DNA of 64,000 nucleotides from Chitinophagaceae bacterium UBA1931 (GTDB lineage Bacteria > Bacteroidota > Bacteroidia > Chitinophagales > Chitinophagaceae): the NCBI GenBank assembly GCA_002337125.1, contig DDFJ01000002.1:124001-188000 (forward strand), given 5' to 3'. Position 1 is the first letter of the stretch. Each line of letters starts with the position of its first letter. Below are positions 17,788-26,284 of the stretch, piece after piece. The notes below the pieces were generated by a model, which worked only from the letters and a program-made list of their open reading frames with translations, was not told the origin of the DNA and ran no database searches. Made by a program: the position numbers and the translations under genes.

Positions 17788-18108
17788 ATGATGAAACGGG
17801 TTACAATTGTTTTACTACTAATCATTGCTTCGGTTACCGGGTGTAGAAAATCATCTGTGCCGGTATTGGAAAATGATGGCCAGGTAAAAATTATTGGCTA
17901 TGCATGCGGACCAGCCTGCGATGCAATGACCTATTCTGTTTTAATTGACGGGAAATATTATATCCCCTCTTCAGCTTTGGCAGATGAGTTTAAAATTCAC
18001 GACCTGAATATTCACCTCCGTTATAAAACAACAGGCAGGTTTCCTGAATTATGGAAAGGCCCCTCGAATGTTGAGATAATTGAAATACTCACTATCATAA
18101 AGCGATAG
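17788..18108 (+). CDS. Small hypothetical lipoprotein
   Basis: A 106-residue protein with a lipoprotein signal peptide, MMKRVTIVLLLIIASVTGCRK, lipidation Cys at residue 19. The mature part (YACGPACDAMTYSVLIDGKYYIP) has a Cys-x3-Cys pair and a short beta-rich pattern. No enzyme motif is visible. It is a lone gene 90 bp before a methyltransferase on the same strand. Function unknown. Confidence 0.65.
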   Translation: MMKRVTIVLLLIIASVTGCRKSSVPVLENDGQVKIIGYACGPACDAMTYSVLIDGKYYIPSSALADEFKIHDLNIHLRYKTTGRFPELWKGPSNVEIIEILTIIKR

Positions 18109-18197
18109 TTGCTGTTTAATCCCAGAATTAAATACGCTCTGAATTTAACTGCAGAAATTTTTATCTTCAGCAACAATAAAATCGGTAGCCAATTTTT

Positions 18198-18836
18198 ATG
18201 GATCAGTACAAAGAAACATTTGATACCTGGAATAAAATTGCATCACTGTACGAAGAAAAGTTTATGAAACTTGATTTGTACAATGAAAGCTATGATTTGT
18301 TTTGTAAGCTGTTGAATAACGAAAATGCAAGCATTTTTGAAATTGGTTGCGGGCCTGGCAATATTGCTCAATATCTTCTGTCGAAACATCCCGGTTTTGA
18401 TTTGTTTGGAATTGATGTGGCGCCAAATATGATTGAACTTGCACAAAAGAATAATCCTTCTGCAAAATTTTCTGTGATGGATTGCAGGGAAATTGATTCG
18501 GTTCAATCCACATTCGATGGGATCATCTGTGGTTTTTGTTTACCTTATTTATCAGGAGAAGAAGCGGGGAAGCTTGTAAAAGATGCTTTTCGACTACTGA
18601 ATACCGGCGGTGTTATCTATCTCAGCTTTGTGGATGGAGCAACAGATCAATCAGGATACAAAACAGGCAGCGGTGGAAACCGTGTTTATTTCTATTATCA
18701 TCAAATAGGAAAACTGGAAAAGATATTAACTGAACATGGTTTTACTGATATACAATACCTGAAAGTTAAATACAGCAACACGGGTACAGTTGATGACATA
18801 CATACCATACTTATTGCAAGAAAAATGAATGTGTGA
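18198..18836 (+). CDS. Class I SAM-dependent methyltransferase
   Basis: A 212-residue single-domain methyltransferase. The SAM-binding loop IFEIGCGPGNIAQYLL is near residues 46-61, the strand-2 acidic motif FGIDVAPNMIELAQ follows, and SVMDCREID fits motif II. GGVIYLSFVDG marks a late strand. It resembles ubiquinone/menaquinone-type or small-molecule methyltransferases of the UbiE/Tam class. The substrate cannot be inferred and no pathway neighbour is present. Confidence 0.85.
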   Translation: MDQYKETFDTWNKIASLYEEKFMKLDLYNESYDLFCKLLNNENASIFEIGCGPGNIAQYLLSKHPGFDLFGIDVAPNMIELAQKNNPSAKFSVMDCREIDSVQSTFDGIICGFCLPYLSGEEAGKLVKDAFRLLNTGGVIYLSFVDGATDQSGYKTGSGGNRVYFYYHQIGKLEKILTEHGFTDIQYLKVKYSNTGTVDDIHTILIARKMNV

Positions 18837-18952
18837 GTTACGCACAGGGTTCATAACTATTTTTCACTTCGGTATATAATTTGTTATACGTTTGAACGGT
18901 CATACAATTTCATTTAATGATAAATGAATTGTTAATAGAGTGATGACTCCGG

Positions 18953-18981
18953 TTGCCATCTGGCGTTAGCACTTAACTTCG
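18953..18981 (+). promoter_or_regulatory. Bacteroidota-type promoter of the OmpA-like gene
   Basis: TTG at 18953-18955, an 18-bp gap, then TAACTTCG at 18974-18981, close to the Bacteroidota consensus TTG-N19-TAnnTTTG. It lies 30 bp before the ATG at 19011. A weak AT-rich hairpin (18905-18931) lies upstream. Confidence 0.6.
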
Positions 18982-19010
18982 CAGCCAATAATTTTTTAAA
19001 ACCAAATATT

Positions 19011-19889
19011 ATGAACTATCGGAATTTTACATTGATTGCCCTTGCTCTTTTTTTACTCACTTCATGTGTGAGTACAAAGAAGTTTAAAAAATCGCAGGCA
19101 GATTATGCATTGCTTCAAACAAAGTACCAGACACTGGAAGGAACACTGGCAGATTGCAATAATCAGAAAGCCGGTGTACAGCAGGAAAATGAAAAGCTCA
19201 ATAAAAAAATCAGTGATCTTACCCGTGAGCTGGAATATGTAAAACAGAATTACACACAGGCACTTTCACAATTGGAAAATCTTTCTGTTATCAGCAAGCA
19301 GCAGGCAGAAAGCATTAAACAATCATTGCAGAACATTGGTGCTAAAGATGCTTACATTCAGAACCTGCAGCAGCAGATGGCTTACAAAGATTCGCTGAAC
19401 ATGGTGCTGGTGATGAACCTGAAGGGTGCAATTGGAAATATGGACGACCAGGATATTAATATCAAAGTTGATAAAGGCGTGGTGTACATTGATATTTCTG
19501 ATAAGCTTTTGTTCAAAAGCGGAAAATATGTTGTAACGGATAATGCAAAAGTTGTGTTGGGTAAAGTGGCAATGGTACTGAAGAACCAACCCGATATTGA
19601 ATTTATGGTGGAAGGTCATACAGACAATGTTCCATTCAAAGGAAATGCTGTGTTGATTGATAACTGGGATCTGAGTGTAAAACGTGCAACAGCAGTGGTG
19701 CGTATTCTGCAAAACGAATATGGATTGGATCCGGCTAAAATGGCAGCAGCAGGCCGTGGTGAGTACCATCCTGTAGCTGAGAATGATACCAATGAAGGTA
19801 AAGCACAAAACCGCCGTACAAGGATTGTGATTTTACCAAAGCTTGATCAGTTTTTTCAGTTACTGGAACCTAAAAAAGCGGGTCAGTAA
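19011..19889 (+). CDS. OmpA-family lipoprotein, peptidoglycan-associated
   Basis: A 292-residue outer-membrane lipoprotein. The signal is ALALFLLTSCVSTKKFKK with lipidation Cys near residue 19. A coiled coil follows from ~25 to 130 (many Gln/Glu/Lys heptads such as QQENEKLNKKISDLTRELE). The C-terminal OmpA domain (about 165-280) shows EGHTDNVPF, NWDLSVKRATAVVRIL, AAAGRGEYHPVAEN and NRRTRIVI, which bind diaminopimelate in peptidoglycan. It likely tethers the outer membrane to the wall. It is a single gene with its own promoter and terminator. Confidence 0.9.
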   Translation: MNYRNFTLIALALFLLTSCVSTKKFKKSQADYALLQTKYQTLEGTLADCNNQKAGVQQENEKLNKKISDLTRELEYVKQNYTQALSQLENLSVISKQQAESIKQSLQNIGAKDAYIQNLQQQMAYKDSLNMVLVMNLKGAIGNMDDQDINIKVDKGVVYIDISDKLLFKSGKYVVTDNAKVVLGKVAMVLKNQPDIEFMVEGHTDNVPFKGNAVLIDNWDLSVKRATAVVRILQNEYGLDPAKMAAAGRGEYHPVAENDTNEGKAQNRRTRIVILPKLDQFFQLLEPKKAGQ

Positions 19890-19908
19890 TTAATAAATAA
19901 TTAGAGAG

Positions 19909-19940
19909 AAGGGGTGGCCGAAGGCTGCCCCTTTTTTATT
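19909..19940 (+). terminator. Terminator after the OmpA-like gene
   Basis: A 9-bp GC-rich stem GGGGTGGCC / GGCTGCCCC (two G-U wobbles), loop GAA, followed by TTTTTTATTT. Confidence 0.8.
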
Positions 19941-20027
19941 TAAGTCTGAAATGATATTTGACAAAAATCAAGAGAAGCTTCCGGAAGAAAAGAATGTTTT
20001 TTATTTTGATGTTATAAAACAGCGCTT

Positions 20028-20591
20028 ATGCAAATCATCACAACCATTCAAAACCGTATTTATGAAATAAGAGGCGAACGGGTAATGCTCGATAAAGACC
20101 TCGCAGAACTTTATAATACTGAAACGAAATTTTTAAATCTCGCTGTAAAACGGAATATCAAACGATTCCCGAAAGATTTTATGTTTCAACTGACAAAAGA
20201 AGAGTTTGATCATTTGAGGTCACAAAATGTGACCTCAAATGATGACATTAGTTCTTTGAGGTTGCAATCTGCAACCTCAAAAGGTCGGGGTGGAACACGC
20301 TATTTGCCCTATGTTTTTACAGAGCAAGGAGTTGCGATGTTAAGTGGGATATTAACAACTGAGCGGGCTATTCAAATGAACATTGCCATTATGCGGGCCT
20401 TTGTGGAAATAAGGAAAATACTGCTGAAGGAAAGCGACCTGAAAGAGCAGTTAAGGGAATTAAAAGAACGTATTGGCGAACACGATGTACAGTTAAGCCA
20501 GATTTATGATGCAATGGAAAACCTGCTTGATGAAAAAGCTGCTGAACGTAAATGGGACCAAAGAGAAAGAATTGGTTTCAGGAAGAAATAA
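20028..20591 (+). CDS. ORF6N domain protein
   Basis: A 187-residue protein with an N-terminal ORF6N/KilA-N-type DNA-binding domain: IYEIRGERVMLDKDLAELY near residue 12, VKRNIKRFPKDFMFQLTKEEF at ~38, then RYLPYVFTEQGVAMLSGIL. Residues ~110-160 form a helical, coiled-coil-like tail. Such proteins come from phage and mobile modules and are probably transcription regulators or anti-repressors. Two perfect DNA hairpins (20209-20243 and 20255-20281) lie inside the gene between the two conserved blocks and add an LRSQNVTS.../LRLQSATS duplication. No phage genes surround it. Confidence 0.9.
   Translation: MQIITTIQNRIYEIRGERVMLDKDLAELYNTETKFLNLAVKRNIKRFPKDFMFQLTKEEFDHLRSQNVTSNDDISSLRLQSATSKGRGGTRYLPYVFTEQGVAMLSGILTTERAIQMNIAIMRAFVEIRKILLKESDLKEQLRELKERIGEHDVQLSQIYDAMENLLDEKAAERKWDQRERIGFRKK
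20209..20281 (+). repeat. Two perfect inverted repeats inside the ORF6N gene
   Basis: First: 16-bp arms ATCATTTGAGGTCACA and complement around AAA (20209-20243). Second: 12-bp arms TTTGAGGTTGCA around ATC (20255-20281). Both share TTTGAGGT, so they look like duplicated hairpin units that have diverged. The reading frame stays open. Confidence 0.9.
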
Positions 20592-20605
20592 AAAATAGAA
20601 TAATT

Positions 20606-20794
20606 CTAATTTGTCAATATTAATTTCCGATAAATCATTCTGATAAATCCGGTTAATGCAATAAACCCAATTCCTGTAACAAAAGGGTAGCGTTGAAAAA
20701 TATTAGCTGAAAATGTGTTGGTAAGTGCGGCTATTAATATAGCTACTCCTGCAAGCCAGGTTAATACCAGGAGACTTAAAATGATTTTTTTCAT
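20606..20794 (-). CDS. Small hypothetical membrane protein
   Basis: A 62-residue protein with two hydrophobic stretches (IILSLLVLTWLAGVAILIAAL at the start; FVTGIGFIALTGFI near 40-55) and a basic end (YRKLILTN). It lies convergent to the ORF6N gene and 22 bp after a lipoprotein gene on the same strand. No motif is recognised. The frame is short and only weakly supported. Confidence 0.5.
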   Translation of the reverse strand: MKKIILSLLVLTWLAGVAILIAALTNTFSANIFQRYPFVTGIGFIALTGFIRMIYRKLILTN

Positions 20795-20816
20795 ATGATA
20801 AATTTAGAATGATCAC

Positions 20817-21410
20817 CTATTTTCTTTTTTGCCAGGCTAACCTTAGGTCTTTAATATCTTTTTCTTTGTTTTCAGAAAGAAATTTTTCGATTATTTCGTA
20901 TTTAAAAAAGTTGCAGTATTTGTCATCGTAACCACACTCATAACAAGTAAAGCCCTTGCCATTTAAAAAATTCTCAATTAAAATAATTGCTGCTCTTGAA
21001 TTACTTAATCCTATGCTTAAATTACATTCAGTTAAAGTTGAACTAACAGGGTTAGGTTCTATATACCAAAGGCCAGCTTTTGATGTCTCTTTTTTGTAGC
21101 TGAGCAACCAGTAAATAAAATTGCGATCCTGGTTAAAGAAATCATGATACGATTTCCAATAAGTTATACTGTCTTGCTTAAATTTTGAATCGTTACTGGT
21201 AATCTCTTCTTTTTTTGGAGGTATATATTCTTTCAGATAGCTGTGATATAAAACATAATTAAGCTTTAGGCCTTCAAGGATTTTCTTATATTTTATTACA
21301 CTTGTATCATTGTACGTTACAAATGTGTTGACTTTAGGTGTATGCTTTTTCTGATGGTTAGAACAGCTTATCAGAATAATTAAAGAAGTAATAATGAGAG
21401 AAATTTTCAT
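20817..21410 (-). CDS. Hypothetical lipoprotein
   Basis: About 197 residues when started at the ATG at 21410, which gives a clean lipoprotein signal: MKISLIITSLIILISCSN, lipidation Cys16. The longer frame from 21458 would put 16 charged residues before it. The mature protein is Lys- and Asn-rich; it has a Cys pair in GFTCYECGYDD. The next upstream gene ends only 10 bp away, so the two form an operon. Function unknown; the cluster beside the ORF6N gene looks accessory. Confidence 0.65.
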   Translation of the reverse strand: MKISLIITSLIILISCSNHQKKHTPKVNTFVTYNDTSVIKYKKILEGLKLNYVLYHSYLKEYIPPKKEEITSNDSKFKQDSITYWKSYHDFFNQDRNFIYWLLSYKKETSKAGLWYIEPNPVSSTLTECNLSIGLSNSRAAIILIENFLNGKGFTCYECGYDDKYCNFFKYEIIEKFLSENKEKDIKDLRLAWQKRK

Positions 21411-21420
21411 CGGTTTAGTT

Positions 21421-22197
21421 TTAATAATCTTCCTTAAACACTTTGTCAGTATTCGCATTTATAAAATCTATGCTTTTCTTAAAGTCGGATTTTATATTAG
21501 GCGTCAGAAATTTTATCCAATCGGGATTTTCTTCCTGTCTGAAGTAAGCATATAAAGCCAATGCATAACCCCATTCCTGTTGCTTTAAATAGCCAATGCT
21601 GTTATGTCCAAAACCGTCAAATGTTTTGAATTCTTTGAATGATGAGTTTGCATTAAAGATTCCTAATCCAAATACTACCGGAGTTAAATCAGTTAGTTGT
21701 TCATCATTAATATTTAGTCTTTTCTCTCCCAGAATTTTTATGTGTGAAAATTCATGTGCAAGTGTGGCTACCATGTTTTCAGGAAACATCAGGTTCTTTT
21801 TCTCAATAAAAATATCATACTTACCATTTGTGTTTTTTTCGAAATATAATCCTGCAGCAAGTTTTTGATCACTGTTGTTATCAACTTGCGACCAGAATCT
21901 ATAACCGAGGTCGCCACTAAATTCCTGTATACTTTGCTCAAATATTTCAACATTTATCTGCTCAATGTCAATTTCCATTTGAAGCGCAACTATCTCTGCC
22001 GTTTTAATTAAGGATTCTTTTGACCCGTCGTAATTGATTGGGAAGCATTCTTGTGTTGGGAGTAAAGTTGGTTTTTTAGCAATATTTTCATGACCGAACT
22101 GTGTTGCCAACCATAGAAAAGAATTTTCCATCCAGAGTCTCATCTCCTGGGTAATCGGACATTCGTTATTGTTCTTCTTCGGGAATAGTCTAAACAT
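21421..22197 (-). CDS. Hypothetical protein with HExxH zinc-protease-like motif
   Basis: A 258-residue protein with no signal peptide. It contains VATLAHEFSHIKILGE near residue 142, a canonical HExxH metal motif (HEFSH), with Asp-rich NDEQLTDL downstream that could give the third ligand. The N terminus (MFRLFPKKNNNECPIT) is basic. The C-terminal part is helical with aromatic residues (GYALALYAYFRQEENPDW). I cannot place it in a named family; a cytoplasmic zincin-like fold is plausible. It is transcribed with the lipoprotein downstream. Confidence 0.65.
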   Translation of the reverse strand: MFRLFPKKNNNECPITQEMRLWMENSFLWLATQFGHENIAKKPTLLPTQECFPINYDGSKESLIKTAEIVALQMEIDIEQINVEIFEQSIQEFSGDLGYRFWSQVDNNSDQKLAAGLYFEKNTNGKYDIFIEKKNLMFPENMVATLAHEFSHIKILGEKRLNINDEQLTDLTPVVFGLGIFNANSSFKEFKTFDGFGHNSIGYLKQQEWGYALALYAYFRQEENPDWIKFLTPNIKSDFKKSIDFINANTDKVFKEDY

Positions 22198-22503
22198 GTA
22201 AGGTGTAGTTGCTGATTGAGGACAAATAAATTTACATCAAAGGAGCAAAATGTTTCATGTATTCTTTACCTGCCTGAAGAAAGAACTTCTGCTAAAAGGC
22301 TGCCGGATTGCAGCGGCACCGAAGCGTAGCGGAGGTACAGCGAAAAGCCGGAACCGGAGATCGGTAATGCACAACAGCCCACAGCCCCAAAATAAATATC
22401 GAATAAAGAAAGAGGATTTACATAAAATCTTCCTCCAATTTTAACCCTGCGCAGGCTTTAATACGGCCATCTTGGGCATAAGAATTCCTCATTTCGCAAC
22501 TAT
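22198..22503. other. Intergenic region upstream of suf
   Basis: No coding gene is supported. A GC-richer stretch at about 22290-22360 (repeats of GCGGCACCGAAGCG-like units and AGCCGGAACCGG) looks unlike its AT-rich flanks. A 64-codon plus frame at 22250-22444 spans it and has no family features. The suf promoter elements start at 22504. Confidence 0.45.
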
Positions 22504-22545
22504 CTATACTTTTTTGTATAGATTAATCTGTACTTTTGCGTATAA
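22504..22545 (+). promoter_or_regulatory. suf promoter with two inverted-repeat operator candidates
   Basis: Copy 1 is CTATACTTTTTTGTATAG (22504-22521), a perfect 6-bp inverted repeat around six T. Copy 2, CTGTACTTTTGCGTATAA (22528-22545), matches it at most positions 24 bp further on. Its core TACTTTTG (22531-22538) also fits the -7 consensus TAnnTTTG. A protein binding copy 2 would block the promoter. No good -33 box at the usual spacing was found. Confidence 0.55.
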
Positions 22546-22584
22546 ATTGAAACGCATTAGTAATCAGTTAAAACAGAACGAATC

Positions 22585-24030
22585 ATGAGTGAAATGCTCA
22601 ATACACTGGAGCAAACAGCCCTGAGTGAGTACAAATATGGCTGGGTGACCAATATTGAGGCCGACGAGGCTCCTCCCGGTCTTAATGAGGATATCATCCG
22701 CTTTATCAGCGCCAAGAAGAATGAACCCGAATGGATGTTGGAATGGCGACTGAAAGCTTTCCGCCATTGGCTGAAAATGGAAGTGCCCCGCTGGCCCAAT
22801 GTGAAATATCCCGATGTGGATTTCCAAGCCATTAAATATTACAGCGCTCCCAAGCAGAAAAAAGAAATCAGCAGTCTTGACGAGGTTGATCCTGAGTTAA
22901 GGGCAACATTTGAAAAGCTCGGCATTTCGCTGGACGAACAAAAACGTTTGACCGGTGTGGCAGTTGATGCGGTTATTGATTCTGTTTCTGTTGCCACAAC
23001 GTTTAAAACGCAACTGGCAGAAATGGGAATCATTTTCTGCAGCATGAGCGAAGCTATTAAAGAGCATCCCGAACTGGTGAAGAAATGGTTAGGTTCAGTT
23101 GTGCCTGTTACTGATAATTTTTATTCGGCTTTGAACAGTGCTGTGTTCAGCGATGGTAGTTTCTGCTACATTCCAAAAGGTGTAAGATGCCCGATGGAAC
23201 TGAGCACTTACTTCCGTATTAATGCTGCAGGTACTGGTCAGTTTGAGCGTACATTAATTGTAGCTGAAGAAGGTGCTTATGTAAGTTACCTCGAAGGTTG
23301 TACTGCTCCTCAGCGTGATGAAAACCAGCTGCATGCTGCCGTTGTTGAAATTGTGGCGTTGGATAATGCAGAGGTAAAATATTCAACTGTTCAGAATTGG
23401 TATCCCGGTGATAAAGAAGGGAAAGGTGGTATTTACAATTTTGTAACCAAGCGTGGTATTTGTGCCGGTGTAAATTCAAAAATCAGCTGGACACAGGTTG
23501 AAACGGGAAGTGCGGTTACATGGAAATATCCTTCAGTCATTCTGAAAGGCGATAACAGTGTGGGTGAATTTTATTCAGTTGCTGTTACCAACAATCACCA
23601 GCAAGCCGATACCGGTACAAAAATGCTGCACATTGGTAAGAACACCAGAAGCCGTATTGTATCGAAAGGTATTTCTGCCGGCTTCAGTCAAAACTCTTAC
23701 CGTGGGTTGGTGAATGTTGGAAAGAATGCAACCAATGCACGCAACTTCTCTCAATGTGATAGTTTGTTGCTGGGCGATAAATGCGGTGCGCACACATTCC
23801 CATACATTGAAGTAAAAAACAGTACTGCACAGGTTGAGCACGAAGCCACTACTTCAAAAATTGGTGAAGACCAGATTTTCTATTGTAACCAACGTGGACT
23901 GGATACTGAAACTGCAGTTGCATTAATTATTAATGGATTTGCAAAAGAAGTAATGAACCAGTTACCAATGGAGTTTGCAATTGAAGCACAGAAACTGCTG
24001 GCAATTTCACTGGAGGGAAGTGTTGGATAA
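22585..24030 (+). CDS. sufB: Fe-S cluster assembly protein SufB
   Basis: Scaffold component of the SUF SufBC2D complex, on which Fe-S clusters are built with sulfur from SufS-SufE. The 481-residue length is typical. Conserved stretches include EWMLEWRLKAFRHWLKM, CPMELSTYFRINAAGTGQFE, EGCTAPQRDENQLHAAVVE and QCDSLLLGDKCGAHTFPYIE. It is first in the operon; sufC follows 45 bp later. Confidence 0.97.
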   Translation: MSEMLNTLEQTALSEYKYGWVTNIEADEAPPGLNEDIIRFISAKKNEPEWMLEWRLKAFRHWLKMEVPRWPNVKYPDVDFQAIKYYSAPKQKKEISSLDEVDPELRATFEKLGISLDEQKRLTGVAVDAVIDSVSVATTFKTQLAEMGIIFCSMSEAIKEHPELVKKWLGSVVPVTDNFYSALNSAVFSDGSFCYIPKGVRCPMELSTYFRINAAGTGQFERTLIVAEEGAYVSYLEGCTAPQRDENQLHAAVVEIVALDNAEVKYSTVQNWYPGDKEGKGGIYNFVTKRGICAGVNSKISWTQVETGSAVTWKYPSVILKGDNSVGEFYSVAVTNNHQQADTGTKMLHIGKNTRSRIVSKGISAGFSQNSYRGLVNVGKNATNARNFSQCDSLLLGDKCGAHTFPYIEVKNSTAQVEHEATTSKIGEDQIFYCNQRGLDTETAVALIINGFAKEVMNQLPMEFAIEAQKLLAISLEGSVG

Positions 24031-24075
24031 GAAAGCTGATTTTAATTTTTTCAAATTCACAAATTTTCAAATTAT

Positions 24076-24840
24076 ATGTTATCAATAAAAAACTTACAGG
24101 CCCGCATTGAAGAAAAAGAAATTCTGAAGGGCATTAATTTAGATATTAAACCGGGTGAGGTTCATGCTATCATGGGACCAAACGGAAGTGGTAAATCAAC
24201 CCTGGCATCAGTACTTGCAGGTCGTTCTGATTATGAAGTAACCGGTGGTGAAGTGGAGTTTAACGGAAAAGATTTGTTTGAACTTTCTCCTGAAGACCGT
24301 GCACGTGAAGGTTTGTTTTTAGCATTTCAATACCCTGTTGAAATTCCCGGTGTAAGTACAACCAATTTCATCAAAACTGCAGTAAACGAAATCCGCAAAT
24401 ACCTTGGCGAAGAACCAATGGATGCTGTTCAGTTTCTGAAGAAGATGAAAGAAAAAATGAAGCTCGTTGAAATTGACCAATCATTATTAAGCCGTTCGCT
24501 GAACGAAGGTTTCAGTGGTGGTGAAAAGAAACGTAACGAAATTTTCCAGATGGCAATGCTTGAACCAACGCTTGCTATTCTTGATGAAACAGACAGTGGT
24601 TTGGATATTGATGCGTTGCGTATTGTAGCAGAAGGTGTAAACAAACTGCGTGATGGCAACCGTTCATTCCTTGTGATTACACACTACCAGCGTTTGCTCG
24701 ATTACATTGTTCCCGATCATGTGCATGTATTGTACAAAGGAAAAATCGTGAAGAGTGGAGGCAAAGAACTTGCACTTGAACTGGAAGAAAGAGGTTACGA
24801 TTTTATTAAAGAAGAATTGGGAGAGAGTGTAGAAGCTTAA
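24076..24840 (+). CDS. sufC: Fe-S cluster assembly ATPase SufC
   Basis: ABC-type ATPase of the SUF complex; it binds SufB and SufD and is not a transporter. The 254 residues carry Walker A MGPNGSGKSTLASVL near residue 35, signature SGGEKKRNEIFQMA, Walker B LAILDETDSGLDIDAL and the H-loop VITHYQRLL. Uncommon DETD after Walker B is the SufC norm. It lies between sufB and sufD. Confidence 0.97.
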   Translation: MLSIKNLQARIEEKEILKGINLDIKPGEVHAIMGPNGSGKSTLASVLAGRSDYEVTGGEVEFNGKDLFELSPEDRAREGLFLAFQYPVEIPGVSTTNFIKTAVNEIRKYLGEEPMDAVQFLKKMKEKMKLVEIDQSLLSRSLNEGFSGGEKKRNEIFQMAMLEPTLAILDETDSGLDIDALRIVAEGVNKLRDGNRSFLVITHYQRLLDYIVPDHVHVLYKGKIVKSGGKELALELEERGYDFIKEELGESVEA

Positions 24841-24902
24841 AATTTCTCACAGGTTTTTTCTGTTTCAATCAGTAAAATCAGTGAGACAAAATCAATTTCA
24901 AG

Positions 24903-26210
24903 ATGTCGGAATTAAAAGAATTAATACAGAACAAATACAATAACGAAGCTTTTGATGGCAATGGCTCTTTGCAGTCGTTAAGCCAGAAAGGAATGCAGCT
25001 GTTCAATGAGCAGGGTATTCCAACTGTGAAGCACGAAGAGTGGAAATACACACGCATTGCCAATGTACTGAATAAAGATTTCAGCTATGCTGTAAATGCA
25101 ACTGCTGTAACAAAGGCTGATGTGGATGCAGTACGTCTGCCGGGCAATGAAGCTGCCAATGAGTTGGTGTTCATCAATGGAATTTATCATGCTGAATTAT
25201 CATCTGTACGTTCATCGGCTGATGAACTGGTGATTCTTCCTTTAAGTGAAGCAGCAAAAGGTGAATACAAATCTGTTGTTGATGCTAATCTTGGTCACAG
25301 TGCAACCTATCATCCTGATGGTATCAATGCAATGAACAATGCATTTGCATACCAGGGTTTGTTTATTGCCGTTAAGAAAAATAAAGCAGTTGAGCACCCG
25401 CTGTATTGCTATTACATCAACGATGCAAGAAGCAGCAGTGTATTATCACAGCCACGTACATTGATTCATGTGGGTGTGAATGCAGAAGTGTTTTTGGTGG
25501 AAGAAGAAATTACCATTGGCAGCAGCGATTCATTTACCAACCGTGTAAGTGAAATTGTGGTGGAAGAAAATGCCAATGTGCACATTTATAAAATTCAGAA
25601 CGAAGACAGTCACAGCAGTTGTGTAAAAACAACGCATGTACGCCAGGTAGGTGTAAGCAAAGTAAACTCTGTTACACTTACATTGAATGGCGGAACCATC
25701 CGCAACAATCTCAATTTTATCCTGGAAGCTCCCGGTTGTGAAAGTCACATGTATGGTTTGTATTGTGTAAAAGGCGAAACACATGTAGACAATCACACGA
25801 TTGTTGATAATGTAATGCCCAATTCTTTCAGTAATGAATTATACAAAGGCATTATTGATGAAAATGCAACAGGTGTTTTCAACGGTAAGATTTTTGTACG
25901 CCAGGATGCACAAAAAACAAATGCTTATCAAAGTAATAAGAATGTGTTGCTGAGTGATACGGCAAATGTGAACACCAAACCACAGCTGGAGATTTTTGCT
26001 GATGATGTAAAATGTTCACATGGTTGTACAGTTGGTCGTTTGGATGAAGAAGCATTGTTTTACCTGCGTGCAAGAGGTGTGGGAGAGAAAGCTGCCAAAG
26101 CTTTGTTGCTGCATGCTTTTGCTGGTGAAATTTTAGATAAGATTGAACTGGAGCCGATCCGTAAATATGCAGATGCAATTATTGCGGAAAGATTAGGTTT
26201 TGAATTTTGA
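24903..26210 (+). CDS. sufD: Fe-S cluster assembly protein SufD
   Basis: SufB paralogue that pairs with SufB in the SufBC2D scaffold and helps iron entry. The 435 residues show the beta-helix core (VEHPLYCYYINDARSS, TLIHVGVNAEVFLVEEE, VDNHTIVDNVMPNSFSNELYKGI) and conserved KCSHGCTVGRLDEEALFYLRARG. It follows sufC by 62 bp and ends just before sufS. Confidence 0.96.
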   Translation: MSELKELIQNKYNNEAFDGNGSLQSLSQKGMQLFNEQGIPTVKHEEWKYTRIANVLNKDFSYAVNATAVTKADVDAVRLPGNEAANELVFINGIYHAELSSVRSSADELVILPLSEAAKGEYKSVVDANLGHSATYHPDGINAMNNAFAYQGLFIAVKKNKAVEHPLYCYYINDARSSSVLSQPRTLIHVGVNAEVFLVEEEITIGSSDSFTNRVSEIVVEENANVHIYKIQNEDSHSSCVKTTHVRQVGVSKVNSVTLTLNGGTIRNNLNFILEAPGCESHMYGLYCVKGETHVDNHTIVDNVMPNSFSNELYKGIIDENATGVFNGKIFVRQDAQKTNAYQSNKNVLLSDTANVNTKPQLEIFADDVKCSHGCTVGRLDEEALFYLRARGVGEKAAKALLLHAFAGEILDKIELEPIRKYADAIIAERLGFEF

Positions 26211-26284
26211 GTGAACTACAAAGACACGAAGAAGTTTGGCAAAGAAGATCAATGAAAAGGTTCAGCCCTTTCAATAAATATAAA

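Noticed and set aside
20028..20591. Prophage marked by ORF6N
   Set aside because: No integrase, structural or lysis genes lie near it.
22250..22444. 64-codon plus frame upstream of suf
   Set aside because: No family features, low-quality composition, overlaps a likely regulatory spacer.
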